Shown: positions 1-8,625, counted from the stretch's first letter. The stretch: DNA of 19,967 nucleotides from Eubacterium sp. UBA3279 (GCA_002361775.1 DETV01000054.1:1-19967); one strand, 5' to 3'. Numbers and translations: made by a program. Notes: generated from the sequence alone by a model not told the origin.

Positions 1-142
1 CCATGCCCAACTTGCTTCCTTTCCCTTCCACTTTTCTACCTCATTGGGCATATACGATTAGCTTCCCTGTCCCATGCCCAATTTATCTCCCTTCCCATAG
101 ATCCATTCTCCCCGTAAGCAGGCTGTCAACCCTTTATACTCA
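1..142. other. Intergenic DNA with imperfect repeats around ATGCCCAA
   Basis: No gene is seen here. The block CCATGCCCAA followed by a pyrimidine-rich tract occurs at 1-30 and again at 73-100. The 9-mer ATTGGGCAT at 43-51 is an exact inverted copy of ATGCCCAAT at 74-82. The element may continue past the left edge of the window, so its nature cannot be decided. Confidence 0.4.
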
Positions 143-175
143 AACAGGAGAATCCCCTTAAGAGATTCTCCTGTT
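143..175 (-). terminator. Perfect 12-bp hairpin downstream of lacZ
   Basis: The arms 143-154 and 164-175 are exact complements (AACAGGAGAATC and its reverse complement) with a 9-nt loop. The hairpin lies 58 bases past the lacZ stop. Neither strand has a good T-tract after it, so it may be a terminator or an mRNA 3' end stabiliser rather than a classic intrinsic terminator. Confidence 0.5.
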
Positions 176-232
176 AAGATTCAGAGCTAAAACATCAATA
201 TCCACCGCCAGCTCTTTTTATTAAATTTCTTT

Positions 233-3034
233 TCATGGTAAAATAGAGAAAGCAAACACTACTTTTCCATCGTTCATTCTATATTTGTCCATCATTTCCG
301 GTCCACAGCTTGCTGAGCCGATACCGCTCACTTTATAGTCTATACGAACATTGGTGTACTCATCTTTTACCAGTTCGAAATCATGAGCTTTTTCGGTCAG
401 TTCTCTGGAAGTGTATTCAGATACATTTGCAGAAAATCCCTGCTCAGATACAAAGGTATAAGCGCCCAGCTTCATATATTTAGTATTGTAATGACTGCCA
501 TGTTCCTGTGGTCTGATATAAGGAACGTATTCTTTTTCAGCATTGCTGTGGAACATTCCCATCCAGGAACCATGATGCATATCAATATATGACTCATGAG
601 GTCCATATCCAAAGTAACTGAATTTTTTTTCGTCTGTTTTAAATTCAAATCCCAGTCTTGGCAGGAATACTCTGTCTTGACTGAAATTGCCTTCCAGCTT
701 CACGTCAATTCTTCCATCTTCAAAGAAGGTGTACACAACTTCATAACGAAAGAGCGGGCTTCTGGCAACCGGAGCAACAGAAGCTTTCACCCGGATCTGA
801 TTTCCTTCTACGGTACAATCATATACCTTTGTATGTGTCTTATCATACTTTTCTTCATACCACTGACGTTTTACACGGCGCTCATTATCTGTTGGCGCTT
901 TCCAGATGGTCAGTTCCATAGGACTCTTCAGAAATCCGTTCAGATCTTCCAGGTATCCGTAATGCAGATTAAATTTGTAAGAAAATCCTTCTCCTGTGAT
1001 TACCGCAGTTTCTCCTTCCCGGGTAATCTGTGCTTTTCCCTGTCCTTCCGGAATAGCTTTTACCATCTTGGGCAGTTCAAGCTGCTCAAATGCCACCTCT
1101 TTGCCCTCTGCATCTTTCATGGAGATTCTCAGATAAGCTCCATACTGGCTTTCCGGAATGTTCAACTCCAGAGGAAGCTTCACTGTTTCCTGACCTTTTG
1201 CTTCCAGTTTAAAATCTCCCTTAGCTGTCACTTCACCGTCTGCTGTTACTTCCCATTCAAAAGAATATTCTGACAGATTTTTAAAATCATGTTTATTCTT
1301 GACAGTAAGCACTCCATTTGCCCAGGAAGCAGCCATTGGCTGATAAGCATATTTTGCTTCCAGAGAACCTGCCTTAAAACTTCTGTCATGGAATACAAGA
1401 CCATCACAACAGAAGTTTCCGTCATGGGTTTCTTCTCCAAAATCACCGCCATAGCAGTAATGTCCATCTTCATTTCTTGCTACATGATCTGCCCACTCCC
1501 AGATACATCCGCCGATCATATAGGGGTGCTGCTCAAATACCTTCCAGTAATCTACCACATCTCCAGGTCCATTTCCCATAGCATGACTGTATTCACACTG
1601 GAAAATCGGTCTGTTATCTCCTGTCTGCTCATGGTATTCCCGCATCTGATCCACTGTCCAGTACATACGGCTCACCACATCTACAGTATCCGGATCTTTT
1701 CTTCCCGGTTTGTTACAGTAAGCATTTTCATAATGCACCAGTCTGTTCATGCCCTGACGCTGTCCTTCTCTTTCCCGGACAAATTCACTCATGGCAGCAA
1801 AATTTTCTCCGTAATTGCTTTCATTTCCATGACTGAACATAACCACACAGGTATGGTTTTTGTCTCTTTCATATAAACGGGCGGCCCGGTCTACAAAAGC
1901 ATCTCTCCAGATCGGATTGCGGCATGGCCAGATTGGATTCGGATCATAACCACAATTCGGCTGTCTGGAACCAAATCCGTGAGTCTCAATATCTGCCTCA
2001 TCCACCACATAAAATCCCAGTTCATCACAAAGCTCCAGGAAAGCTGCCTGAGGAGGATAATGGGAAGTCCGGATCGCGTTGATATTCAGTTCCTTCATTT
2101 TCAGAAGCTCACTCCGCATATCCTCATAACTGAGAACATATCCGTTATCTGCGTGAGTATCATGATGATTCACACCCTTTAATTTCACACTGACTCCATT
2201 GATCAGAAGTTCCCCTTTTTCACTGATCTTCTGGTCTCTGAGACCTACCTTGACAGGAATAAATTCTCCTGCTTCTTCAATCACCACCGTATACAGATAA
2301 GGCTGTTCTGCATTCCACAAAATCGGTTCTGACAGATCTGTTTCTTTCCCTTCTGCATCAAACACCCGGTAAGTTCCATCATAATAAACTCCTGCCGCAT
2401 CAAATCCCACATTCACATCTGTAAGATGACCCACAGGTCTGCTCAACAGATACACATCACGGAAAATTCCATTATTTCTCATAAAATCCTGGTCCTCCAG
2501 ATAACTGGAAACACACCATTTATACACTTTTACCAGAATCTCATTTTCTCCCTCATGAAGCTGCACCGGGAACTCAGAAGTAGAATGAGAAACGGTAGAA
2601 TATCCCACATAGCTTCCATTTACGAACAGTTCCATACAGGGAGCCACGCCCTCAAACACAAGAGTGTTATCTCTTGCAGCCTCTTCTCCTGTCACAGTAA
2701 GAAATCTTCTGTACACTCCCAGCGGATTATCATCCGGCACATAGGGCGGATCCACCGGATAAGGATAATTTACATTGGTATAATACGGTTTTTCGTAACC
2801 GGTCATCTGCCAGCAGGAAGGTACCGGAACCTTATCCCACTGAGTAATCTCTTCCGGACAATCAATATCTCTGGAAAAATACCGAAAATCCCATTCTCCA
2901 TTCAGAAGCTTATAATATGCAGAAGCCTCCTTCTTTCCTTCCAGAGCTTTTTCCAGGGTATCATAGGGTATATAATGGGCTCTCGGCGGAAGCGTATTTT
3001 CGTGAATTCTTGTTAAATCCTCATACCTTCTCAT
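233..3034 (-). CDS. lacZ: Beta-galactosidase, glycoside hydrolase family 2
   Basis: Hydrolyses terminal beta-D-galactosides such as lactose, probably in the cytoplasm, since no signal peptide is seen. From the N-terminus it shows a jelly-roll sugar-binding domain, a short Ig-like domain, a TIM barrel and the C-terminal beta-galactosidase small-chain region. Barrel motifs visible are GVNHHDTH, RTSHYPP, DEADIETHG, the acid/base Glu in SHGNES (about residue 405) and the nucleophile Glu in FQCEYSHAMGN (about residue 481). The reading frame opens at a TTG at 3052, but that codon lies inside the ribosome binding site GGAGGAG. The ATG at 3034, nine bases after it, is the better start and gives 933 residues. 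The second domain is short compared with E. coli LacZ. No permease or regulator gene is adjacent; it appears monocistronic behind its own promoter. Confidence 0.95.
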   Translation of the reverse strand: MRRYEDLTRIHENTLPPRAHYIPYDTLEKALEGKKEASAYYKLLNGEWDFRYFSRDIDCPEEITQWDKVPVPSCWQMTGYEKPYYTNVNYPYPVDPPYVPDDNPLGVYRRFLTVTGEEAARDNTLVFEGVAPCMELFVNGSYVGYSTVSHSTSEFPVQLHEGENEILVKVYKWCVSSYLEDQDFMRNNGIFRDVYLLSRPVGHLTDVNVGFDAAGVYYDGTYRVFDAEGKETDLSEPILWNAEQPYLYTVVIEEAGEFIPVKVGLRDQKISEKGELLINGVSVKLKGVNHHDTHADNGYVLSYEDMRSELLKMKELNINAIRTSHYPPQAAFLELCDELGFYVVDEADIETHGFGSRQPNCGYDPNPIWPCRNPIWRDAFVDRAARLYERDKNHTCVVMFSHGNESNYGENFAAMSEFVREREGQRQGMNRLVHYENAYCNKPGRKDPDTVDVVSRMYWTVDQMREYHEQTGDNRPIFQCEYSHAMGNGPGDVVDYWKVFEQHPYMIGGCIWEWADHVARNEDGHYCYGGDFGEETHDGNFCCDGLVFHDRSFKAGSLEAKYAYQPMAASWANGVLTVKNKHDFKNLSEYSFEWEVTADGEVTAKGDFKLEAKGQETVKLPLELNIPESQYGAYLRISMKDAEGKEVAFEQLELPKMVKAIPEGQGKAQITREGETAVITGEGFSYKFNLHYGYLEDLNGFLKSPMELTIWKAPTDNERRVKRQWYEEKYDKTHTKVYDCTVEGNQIRVKASVAPVARSPLFRYEVVYTFFEDGRIDVKLEGNFSQDRVFLPRLGFEFKTDEKKFSYFGYGPHESYIDMHHGSWMGMFHSNAEKEYVPYIRPQEHGSHYNTKYMKLGAYTFVSEQGFSANVSEYTSRELTEKAHDFELVKDEYTNVRIDYKVSGIGSASCGPEMMDKYRMNDGKVVFAFSILP

Positions 3035-3082
3035 TGTTTCAAACTCCTCCAAATTTTTATAATTTTTGTACCACTATTGTCT

Positions 3083-3111
3083 ATAATAAACCTCTTTCTC
3101 TCATTTGTGAA
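3083..3111 (-). promoter_or_regulatory. Sigma-A-type promoter for lacZ
   Basis: On the minus strand TTCACA (3106-3111) and TATTAT (3083-3088) are separated by exactly 17 bases, each one mismatch from consensus. The predicted start lies near 3076, about 40 bases before the ATG at 3034. No clear operator or catabolite-repression site was recognised beside it. Confidence 0.6.
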
Positions 3112-3113
3112 TG

Positions 3114-3212
3114 TCATATCTTGGCAATTTTTACTTTTTCCTTCATTCGTAGCGCCTCCGCCAAATCTCCCTTTACAGAAATCATCTGCTCATCAGCTTT
3201 TGACAAAACCAT
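3114..3212 (-). CDS. Possible 32-residue small ORF or 3' gene remnant
   Basis: A short open frame lies between the ABC permease stop and the lacZ promoter. It starts at an ATG at 3212 preceded by GGAAG five bases upstream and ends with TGA at 3114-3116. Its product is charged and helical in character, with the segment GDLAEALRMKEKVKIAKI. The frame stays open for nine more codons upstream of the ATG, so it could instead be the degraded 3' end of a lost gene. No family was recognised. It overlaps the -35 of the lacZ promoter. Confidence 0.25.
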   Translation of the reverse strand: MVLSKADEQMISVKGDLAEALRMKEKVKIAKI

Positions 3213-3253
3213 CTGTACTTCCAATACTGGAAAACTGTTTTATTTCATCGCAT

Positions 3254-4129
3254 TCACAAAATCGTATCACTCACCATCAAATACACCAACCAGATTGCCG
3301 CTGCCAACATTTTATTATCCACCCGATCAGAAAACAATTTCAAAAACAGAATATCGACCACTCGTTTCACCAATGTAACTGCTATTTTCAAAATATAAAG
3401 TCCTTGCAAAGACAAATTTTCTCCCATACTCTCTCCTGCCAGAAGACTGCAGGCTGAAGCAAAAGAATCCGGAATCCCATCAACTGCCAAAAGTATTCCT
3501 GCCTCTCCTGCTATCCAAAGAATCTGCAATATTAATACAAGGAAAATTGCCAACAACAATCTTTTTCTTTTTACTTTTTTATAGCCAATATATGTTTCAC
3601 TGATAGATTTCCAATTTACATCCACATCTTTATAAAAATACGGAACAAAACACAAAATCATTAGAAAAATGAACAAAATATTCAGTTTATTCCGAAAAAG
3701 TTTTTCCCAGGCAATATCATATAAAAAATATGTTTTCTGTTTCTGCTCCTGATACCGAAGAGCATGTTCTTTCAGCTTATCCCACCCGGAAATATATTCC
3801 TTGGCATAATAATAATCTTCCATGAATTTCTTAAATTCTTCATCACTGACTTTTCCTCTGGCATAATCTTCTGCCGTCTGATAATGTGTGTCCAATACCA
3901 TTTGATAATAGTCTGCCCGTTCCATAATTTCTGCTATTTTTTCCGGAGTAACTATGCCTCGATATTCCTGCACTACTTCCCTGTAACAAAGTTCCTCTTC
4001 CGTTGCTTTATAATTTTTCCATGAAAGAAAATAAAATGCCAAAGAAAGTAAAAATATGCAAACCCCTGCCGAGACCGGAAAAAGTCTTTTCCATTCGAAA
4101 TACCAAAAAAGTTTATATTTCTGCTTCAT
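3254..4129 (-). CDS. ABC-2 type membrane protein of exporter module 1 (second permease)
   Basis: A 291-residue integral membrane protein, last gene of ABC module 1. A first membrane segment (about 17-34) is followed by a charged extracytoplasmic loop of some 115 residues rich in Glu, Lys and Tyr, then several segments from about 152 onward. This layout (TM1, large outer loop, TM cluster) is typical of ABC-2 exporter permeases. The ATG at 4129 has GGAGG upstream and overlaps the end of the preceding permease by 17 bases, which suggests translational coupling. It probably forms the transport channel with the preceding permease and the ATPase at 5207-5926. The substrate is unknown. The C-terminus ends abruptly inside or just after a hydrophobic stretch. 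Confidence 0.75.
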   Translation of the reverse strand: MKQKYKLFWYFEWKRLFPVSAGVCIFLLSLAFYFLSWKNYKATEEELCYREVVQEYRGIVTPEKIAEIMERADYYQMVLDTHYQTAEDYARGKVSDEEFKKFMEDYYYAKEYISGWDKLKEHALRYQEQKQKTYFLYDIAWEKLFRNKLNILFIFLMILCFVPYFYKDVDVNWKSISETYIGYKKVKRKRLLLAIFLVLILQILWIAGEAGILLAVDGIPDSFASACSLLAGESMGENLSLQGLYILKIAVTLVKRVVDILFLKLFSDRVDNKMLAAAIWLVYLMVSDTIL

Positions 4130-5210
4130 TCAGATATCCCCTCCAAGTATGATAAGCGCCGACATAAAGAGCTGTCAGCAGAGCTGCCCAGATACCTGCC
4201 GTTCCAAGTTGTGCCAACACAGCGTGTCCTCCAATATTCCATATATCATACTGTAAAAACTGATCCATCTGCATCACCGAAAGAGGATTCATTCTCCAGA
4301 AAAACTCAAAAATCCTGCTTTTATCGCAGGCATACACATGAATATATAAAATTCCGGTCACTCCTATTCCACCCACAAATAACAGCAATTCTTTTTTCAG
4401 AATACGAATGAACAACACGGTAAATAAAATGACAAACAAAGCTACAACATTTAACAGAAATATATGTAAAAGAATCAGTCCCACTATATTCAAAGAAAAA
4501 CAACAGGTACCAAAAACCGACAAATTCTGAATCGGTTCCAGCCAATAACTCATGTCACATTTACTGATAAAAATAAGAGACAGTATCTGCACCATACTCT
4601 GTACAAGTTGGACACAAAACCCATAAATAAAAATCGCCAACAATTTTATAGTATATGAGGAACAGGTTACACCTCTCCCTGTATAAGCTGACCAGAAAAG
4701 AGTACGGTTTGTCCTGTCTTTTGAAAGGAGAAACAAACCGCTGCTCACCAGAATCACCAATGTAAATAATGCCATTTTACTGTGCCCCAGCATCATAGCC
4801 TTAGAAGCAAAATAGCTTTCCCAGCCCTTATAATCCCCAATTCGCAGAAAAATTTCTTTTCCATAGATTTCCTCTGCTCTGGTAAGATATTCCCACTGAA
4901 AACCTTCCGACTCATTTAAAGATTGTTTCTGACTCACCGCCATTTCATAAATAGATTTTCTCTTATTTTGAATCTCTTCTATCTTCATTTTACCGGATTC
5001 AATCGCAGTAATTTCACGATCTGTCATACCCTCGTAAGATTGATCCTCTTCATATTTTTCATAAAACGAATTATCCCAATCTTCCGGATACATTTCAGTT
5101 GGCGCTCCATAAATCGTAAACAGGCAGATTGCCAACACCAGAAACTGTAAAACTCTCTGCCTAAATAAATATTTCAGCTCATAACTGATAAACAGCCCCA
5201 TTCTTTTCAC
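4113..5210 (-). CDS. ABC-2 type membrane protein of exporter module 1 (first permease)
   Basis: A 365-residue integral membrane protein. TM1 is at about 18-36, followed by an acidic extracytoplasmic loop of about 110 residues and then about five or six hydrophobic segments from 147 to the C-terminus. It begins at GTG 5210 in a GTGA overlap with the ATPase stop, with GGAGGGAGGG just upstream; the in-frame ATG at 5201 is less well spaced. It sits directly after its ATPase, so it should be one half of the membrane channel. Its TM1-loop-TM layout matches the next gene, which suggests that the two pair in a heterodimer. No substrate can be named from the sequence. Confidence 0.8.
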   Translation of the reverse strand: MKRMGLFISYELKYLFRQRVLQFLVLAICLFTIYGAPTEMYPEDWDNSFYEKYEEDQSYEGMTDREITAIESGKMKIEEIQNKRKSIYEMAVSQKQSLNESEGFQWEYLTRAEEIYGKEIFLRIGDYKGWESYFASKAMMLGHSKMALFTLVILVSSGLFLLSKDRTNRTLFWSAYTGRGVTCSSYTIKLLAIFIYGFCVQLVQSMVQILSLIFISKCDMSYWLEPIQNLSVFGTCCFSLNIVGLILLHIFLLNVVALFVILFTVLFIRILKKELLLFVGGIGVTGILYIHVYACDKSRIFEFFWRMNPLSVMQMDQFLQYDIWNIGGHAVLAQLGTAGIWAALLTALYVGAYHTWRGYLNEAEI

Positions 5211-5926
5211 AGAATCCCTCCCTCCTGATGAAAATATTCCATATAGAGTTCATCTGGATTCTTTTCTCGATCCATCATTCCATCATAAATAACCGCTCCC
5301 TTGTCCATGAACACAAGAAAATCAGCAATATCTTTCAAGTCCGATAATATATGAGTGGATAAAATCACTGTCTTTTCTTTTCCATATTCTTTCAGAAAAT
5401 TTTTAAAATGAATCCGTTGCATGGGATCCAGTCCCACTGTTGCTTCATCTAAAATCACCAATTCCGGATAACCGAGAAATGCCTGAGCGATGCCAAGCCG
5501 CTGCTTCATTCCCCCCGAATATTTTCCCACAGCCACATCTGCTTTTTCCATCAGATCCAGAAGCTCCAATAACTGACTGCTTTGCTCCCTGATCTGCTCT
5601 ACGGAAAGAGAGGTTTTTATCAGACCTGTATAATGAAGCAATTCTCTTCCCGTAAATTCTTTATAAAACCCAAATTCCTGAGGAAGATAACCGATATTCA
5701 TTTTATATTCTTTCATCTGTTCCCGGGTATTCTTTTCGTTCCATAAAATTTCACCGGATTCAGGAAATTCTGTTCCCACCAGAAGACGCATCAGTGTACT
5801 TTTACCTGCTCCATTAGGTCCTACCAAACCATAAACCCCTTCCTTAAAAGTAAGACTTATATCTTTTAACACATGGAGCTGTTTATAATGTTTTTCCAAA
5901 TGACAAAGCTTCAGTTTCAATATCAT
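5207..5926 (-). CDS. ABC transporter ATP-binding protein (module 1)
   Basis: A 239-residue ATPase that powers the two following permeases. Walker A is GPNGAGKST (36-44), the Q-loop is in YLPQEFGFY (Q83), the signature is YSGGMKQR (136-143), Walker B is LVILDEAT with Glu161, and the switch His is in LSTHI (192). The usual DEPT after Walker B is DEAT here. The start ATG at 5926 overlaps the stop of the upstream lipoprotein gene (ATGA). The Shine-Dalgarno GAGGAGGG touches this ATG directly, so a TTG two codons on (5920) has the more usual spacing. CCR-like single-domain ABC-2 exporter ATPases have this size. Confidence 0.93.
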   Translation of the reverse strand: MILKLKLCHLEKHYKQLHVLKDISLTFKEGVYGLVGPNGAGKSTLMRLLVGTEFPESGEILWNEKNTREQMKEYKMNIGYLPQEFGFYKEFTGRELLHYTGLIKTSLSVEQIREQSSQLLELLDLMEKADVAVGKYSGGMKQRLGIAQAFLGYPELVILDEATVGLDPMQRIHFKNFLKEYGKEKTVILSTHILSDLKDIADFLVFMDKGAVIYDGMMDREKNPDELYMEYFHQEGGIL

Positions 5927-6945
5927 CCCTCCTCTTGAGGTTTACAGATTGGATTTTCAAAATCAATACTTCCCTTTTCTGTGTCCAAAGAATAAACAGT
6001 ATAGTAATCATCAAAATCCACCAGTATCTTTTCCAGCTCCGGCAGCGTCCAGATTACGCCTGCCTGCAGCCCTTCTGTTATAGGTATTTCCATTGTGTTA
6101 CTTCCGTCCAACTGACACCGATACAATTTTCTCTCCGGATAAGAAGAATAATACATCCATTCATCCATCATATTATAATAGAATACATTTTGTAATATTT
6201 CCTCTTTTTCCCCTGTATCTGGATTCATACGAATCAGACAATTCTCCTCACCTTCCCCTACTTTCACGTAATAAATCTGATCGTCAAAAACACTTGCTCT
6301 GGTAGCGCCTTTCTTTTCCAGTACCTCTCTTTCTCCCGTATTCAGATCCAGGCGAACAAATTGTAATTCTGCTGTCACATAATACAAACTGTCTTTGTAG
6401 AAAAAATTCCCCTGTGTATATCCTGTAATATTTTCAAACTGTTTTACTTCTTTTTCTGTCTCCAGATTCTTTATCACCACCGTATCCTGCTCAGCAAAAT
6501 AAGCAACATAAGGATAAAAAAGAACATCCGGTCCATAACGCTGAGGAAGGGTAGCTACAGAGGTTTTTTTATTCTTTTCTATCTGGTAAATATTGTTACC
6601 CAGATAATACACCTGATCTCCATCCCTGTGCAGAGAATCCATTCCCTCTGTTCCTCCCACATAGGCGCTACAGGATGGATTGTCATGTTTACATAACAAG
6701 TCATCACAATTGGGAATCAGGTTGTTCCCATTTTCTTCCATCCGATAAATTACTGTTCCCCTATTTCCCGGAACCGTACAATAACAGTCCTGACCATCCG
6801 AAACCCAGTCTTTAAACAAATTAGTAACTTCTCTTTCGGTATCCTCCACATGGATTTCAGATGGAGTATCCTGTTGACAGGACATTAAAAATACACTCAG
6901 ACCTAAAAGAAAAAAAATAATTCCAGATAACATTTTTTTACCCAT
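5923..6945 (-). CDS. Lipoprotein with beta-propeller-like repeats
   Basis: An exported lipoprotein of about 340 residues. The signal peptide ends in a lipobox FLMSC (Cys23 counted from ATG 6945), so it should be anchored on the outer face of the membrane. The body has repeated short motifs of the type D-x-IYY, LYYVT, IYYVK, WMYYSS and LYRCQLDG, each followed by a hydrophilic turn. This resembles the DUF5050/TolB-type propeller proteins common in Clostridia. The frame also has an ATG at 6960 overlapping the previous stop as TAATG; ATG 6945 is preferred because GGAGG lies four bases before it. It overlaps the ATPase gene by four bases, which suggests that it works with the exporter, perhaps as sensor or substrate-binding partner (inference). 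Confidence 0.75.
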   Translation of the reverse strand: MGKKMLSGIIFFLLGLSVFLMSCQQDTPSEIHVEDTEREVTNLFKDWVSDGQDCYCTVPGNRGTVIYRMEENGNNLIPNCDDLLCKHDNPSCSAYVGGTEGMDSLHRDGDQVYYLGNNIYQIEKNKKTSVATLPQRYGPDVLFYPYVAYFAEQDTVVIKNLETEKEVKQFENITGYTQGNFFYKDSLYYVTAELQFVRLDLNTGEREVLEKKGATRASVFDDQIYYVKVGEGEENCLIRMNPDTGEKEEILQNVFYYNMMDEWMYYSSYPERKLYRCQLDGSNTMEIPITEGLQAGVIWTLPELEKILVDFDDYYTVYSLDTEKGSIDFENPICKPQEEG

Positions 6946-6959
6946 AGAGCCTCCACACA

Positions 6960-7778
6960 TTATTTTTCCATATCTGCCATATACTGATTAAATCCATCGA
7001 TAAACAACACATTTTGCTTCTTATACTTCTCACTGTCCCGATACAGTACGGCTTTTACCAGCGGATCCTGCTTTACTGCTTCCCAATCATTTCCTTCTAT
7101 ATTCCACACATATGTATTGGAAGTAAATCCCCAGGATCGATAGGCTTCTTCTGGATTTTCAGCATTCTCAAAAACATTTTCCACTTTTTCTTCTGTTCCC
7201 CACAACTCTATTCCATTGTCTCCCACTACTTTTTCCAAAAATGGCAACTCATTGATATGCGAATTGGCTTGACCTTCCCATATCTCTCCCCAATATCGAA
7301 ATCCCGGCAGAGAACAATACATTTCACTCTTCTTTTCTCCAAAAGCTTTTGTCAGCTTTTCCGCTGCCACATCCACTTCTTTCTCAGAAGGAAATTCTGC
7401 ATAGATCAAAACTAATTTTGCCTGTTCCCGTTCTTCTCCCATAAACTGAAGAAAAACCCTTGAAGCATCTGTTCCCAAAAGTTCCACATCCTCCAATTCC
7501 ACGGAATACCCAACTACAATTTCATCCTCATAATAAGGCTCTATCTGCTCTTTCATCTGATCCGTTTCCATTTCCCATCCAAAATTCTCTTCATAACACT
7601 TCACCCACTTTCTCATGAAACGCTGACTCTTTACCAAACTCATTGATTCTACGGTTTCTTTACTCCTCCGCCGGAACAACCACTGCCCTTTTTTCTACAA
7701 GGATTTGCATAACCCGTTCATTCCAACACTCTTCCTTCGATACAGGAAACGTTCCAATCTCAAAGTCTTATTTTTCAT
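6960..7778 (-). pseudogene. 5'-decayed paralogue of the 11364-12113 lipoprotein
   Basis: From about 7590 down to 6960 the frame encodes a protein nearly identical to the lipoprotein at 11364-12113 (shared NFGWEME, SRVFLQFMGEERE, FGEKKSEMYCSLPGF, NQYMADMEK). The 5' part is damaged. A well-placed ATG at 7778 with AGAAGGTG before it is followed by an in-frame TAG at 7695-7697. Residues matching the paralogue just before NFGWE are found in a different frame (ESAFHEKVGEV), which runs into TGA at 7591-7593. Reading on needs a shift there. The only start for the open part is a TTG at 7679 and the lipoprotein signal is missing. It may still be translated as a fragment of up to 239 residues but probably cannot be exported. 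Its stop overlaps the next gene, so transcription through it still serves the operon. Confidence 0.7.
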
Positions 7779-7818
7779 AATGTCACCTTCTTTCTGTTAT
7801 TTATTTGTATTTTTTGTT

Positions 7819-7827
7819 ATTATATCA
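7819..7827 (-). promoter_or_regulatory. Extended -10 promoter of ABC module 1
   Basis: The minus strand reads TGATATAAT, a consensus -10 (7819-7824) with an extended TG. Seventeen bases upstream is TAGAAA, a poor -35. The 41-bp surrounding sequence is shared with the promoter at 12155-12163. A weak -35 with a perfect extended -10 is common for activator-dependent promoters. Confidence 0.6.
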
Positions 7828-7902
7828 TTATTTTCAGATTATTTCTATTATTTTTTTTAGAAATACCGAATATAATTCTTAAGATTTGCTTACTTTCTAT
7901 AT

Positions 7903-7957
7903 AAGGCACCTCATCAAATACACAAATATCCTTTCTCTGCATATCTGATGAGGTTCT
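7903..7957 (-). terminator. Terminator-like hairpin after the module 2 ATPase
   Basis: The arms 7909-7920 and 7942-7953 (CCTCATCARATA type) pair over 12 bp with a 21-nt loop. The single non-Watson-Crick position is G-U in minus-strand RNA but A-C in plus-strand RNA, so the fold fits minus transcription. It lies just after the ATPase stop at 7965. The T-tract is weak. It is a diverged copy of the terminator at 12239-12294. Confidence 0.6.
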
Positions 7958-7964
7958 AAAGTTC

Positions 7965-8612
7965 TTAATATATTTTTTCTATTACACCATCATCCATTTC
8001 ATAGACATGATCACACAAAATTTCCACGTCTTGCGGATTGTGTGTCGCCATTAAAATACTGTTTCCTTTCTTCTTGTATTCTAAAAAAATCTCTCTCATT
8101 TGCGATACTCCCTTTTTATCCAATCCATTCATCGGTTCATCTAAAATCAAAATAGTCTGTCTTTCCATAATTGTCTGCGCAATTGCCAGACGCTGTTTCA
8201 TTCCAAGCGAATAATTCTTTACCTTTTTATCTTGTACCGCCTCAAGACCTACCACCTCAAGAATATCTTTAACTTCTTTTTTCCCTATTTTATGGCTTAA
8301 ATCCGCTAAAAATTTCAAATTCCAATATCCTGAAAAATTCTCCAAAAATGCTGGATTTTCAATAAGAACACCGAGATTTTTTATGATTTCCGGTCTTTTC
8401 ACTGTATTTTCCCCCAGAACACGAATTTCTCCACTATCTTCCAAAAATATTTTACAAATACATTTCAATAAAACCGTTTTTCCCGAACCATTTCTCCCTA
8501 TAATACCGCAAATTTCTCCTTTGTTTACAGTCAAATTTACATTCTTTAGCACTGCATGATCTTTAAAATTTTTACAAACATCTATTACCTCTATTGCTGA
8601 ATCCATATTCAT
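7965..8612 (-). CDS. ABC ATPase of LanF/BcrA type (module 2)
   Basis: A 215-residue ATPase, last gene of ABC module 2. Walker A is GRNGSGKT (39-46), the signature is YSLGMKQR (134-141), Walker B is ILILDEP (Glu159) and the switch His is in ATHN (191). Where most ABC ATPases have the Q-loop Gln, this one reads GVLIENPAF with Glu85. That Glu ('E-loop') in the context LIExPxF is the known hallmark of lantibiotic-immunity LanF and bacitracin-resistance BcrA proteins. The frame opens at TTG 8633, but ATG 8612 has AAAAGGGG seven bases before it and is the likely start. It follows two roughly 260-residue permeases, the usual LanFEG make-up though in a different gene order. Confidence 0.9.
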   Translation of the reverse strand: MNMDSAIEVIDVCKNFKDHAVLKNVNLTVNKGEICGIIGRNGSGKTVLLKCICKIFLEDSGEIRVLGENTVKRPEIIKNLGVLIENPAFLENFSGYWNLKFLADLSHKIGKKEVKDILEVVGLEAVQDKKVKNYSLGMKQRLAIAQTIMERQTILILDEPMNGLDKKGVSQMREIFLEYKKKGNSILMATHNPQDVEILCDHVYEMDDGVIEKIY

Positions 8613-8625
8613 ATACTTTCCCCTT

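Noticed and set aside
596..1273. Open frame of 225 codons on the plus strand
   Set aside because: It lies fully antisense to lacZ, has no ribosome binding site that fits and reads as Phe/Ser/Cys-rich shadow sequence.
1289..1876. Open frame of 195 codons on the plus strand
   Set aside because: Covers the antisense of the lacZ catalytic barrel and has no protein-like features.
7660..7680. Lipobox-like GCSGGG in a third frame of the decayed gene
   Set aside because: No hydrophobic signal peptide precedes it and a stop follows after a few codons, so it is probably chance in a GC-rich patch.
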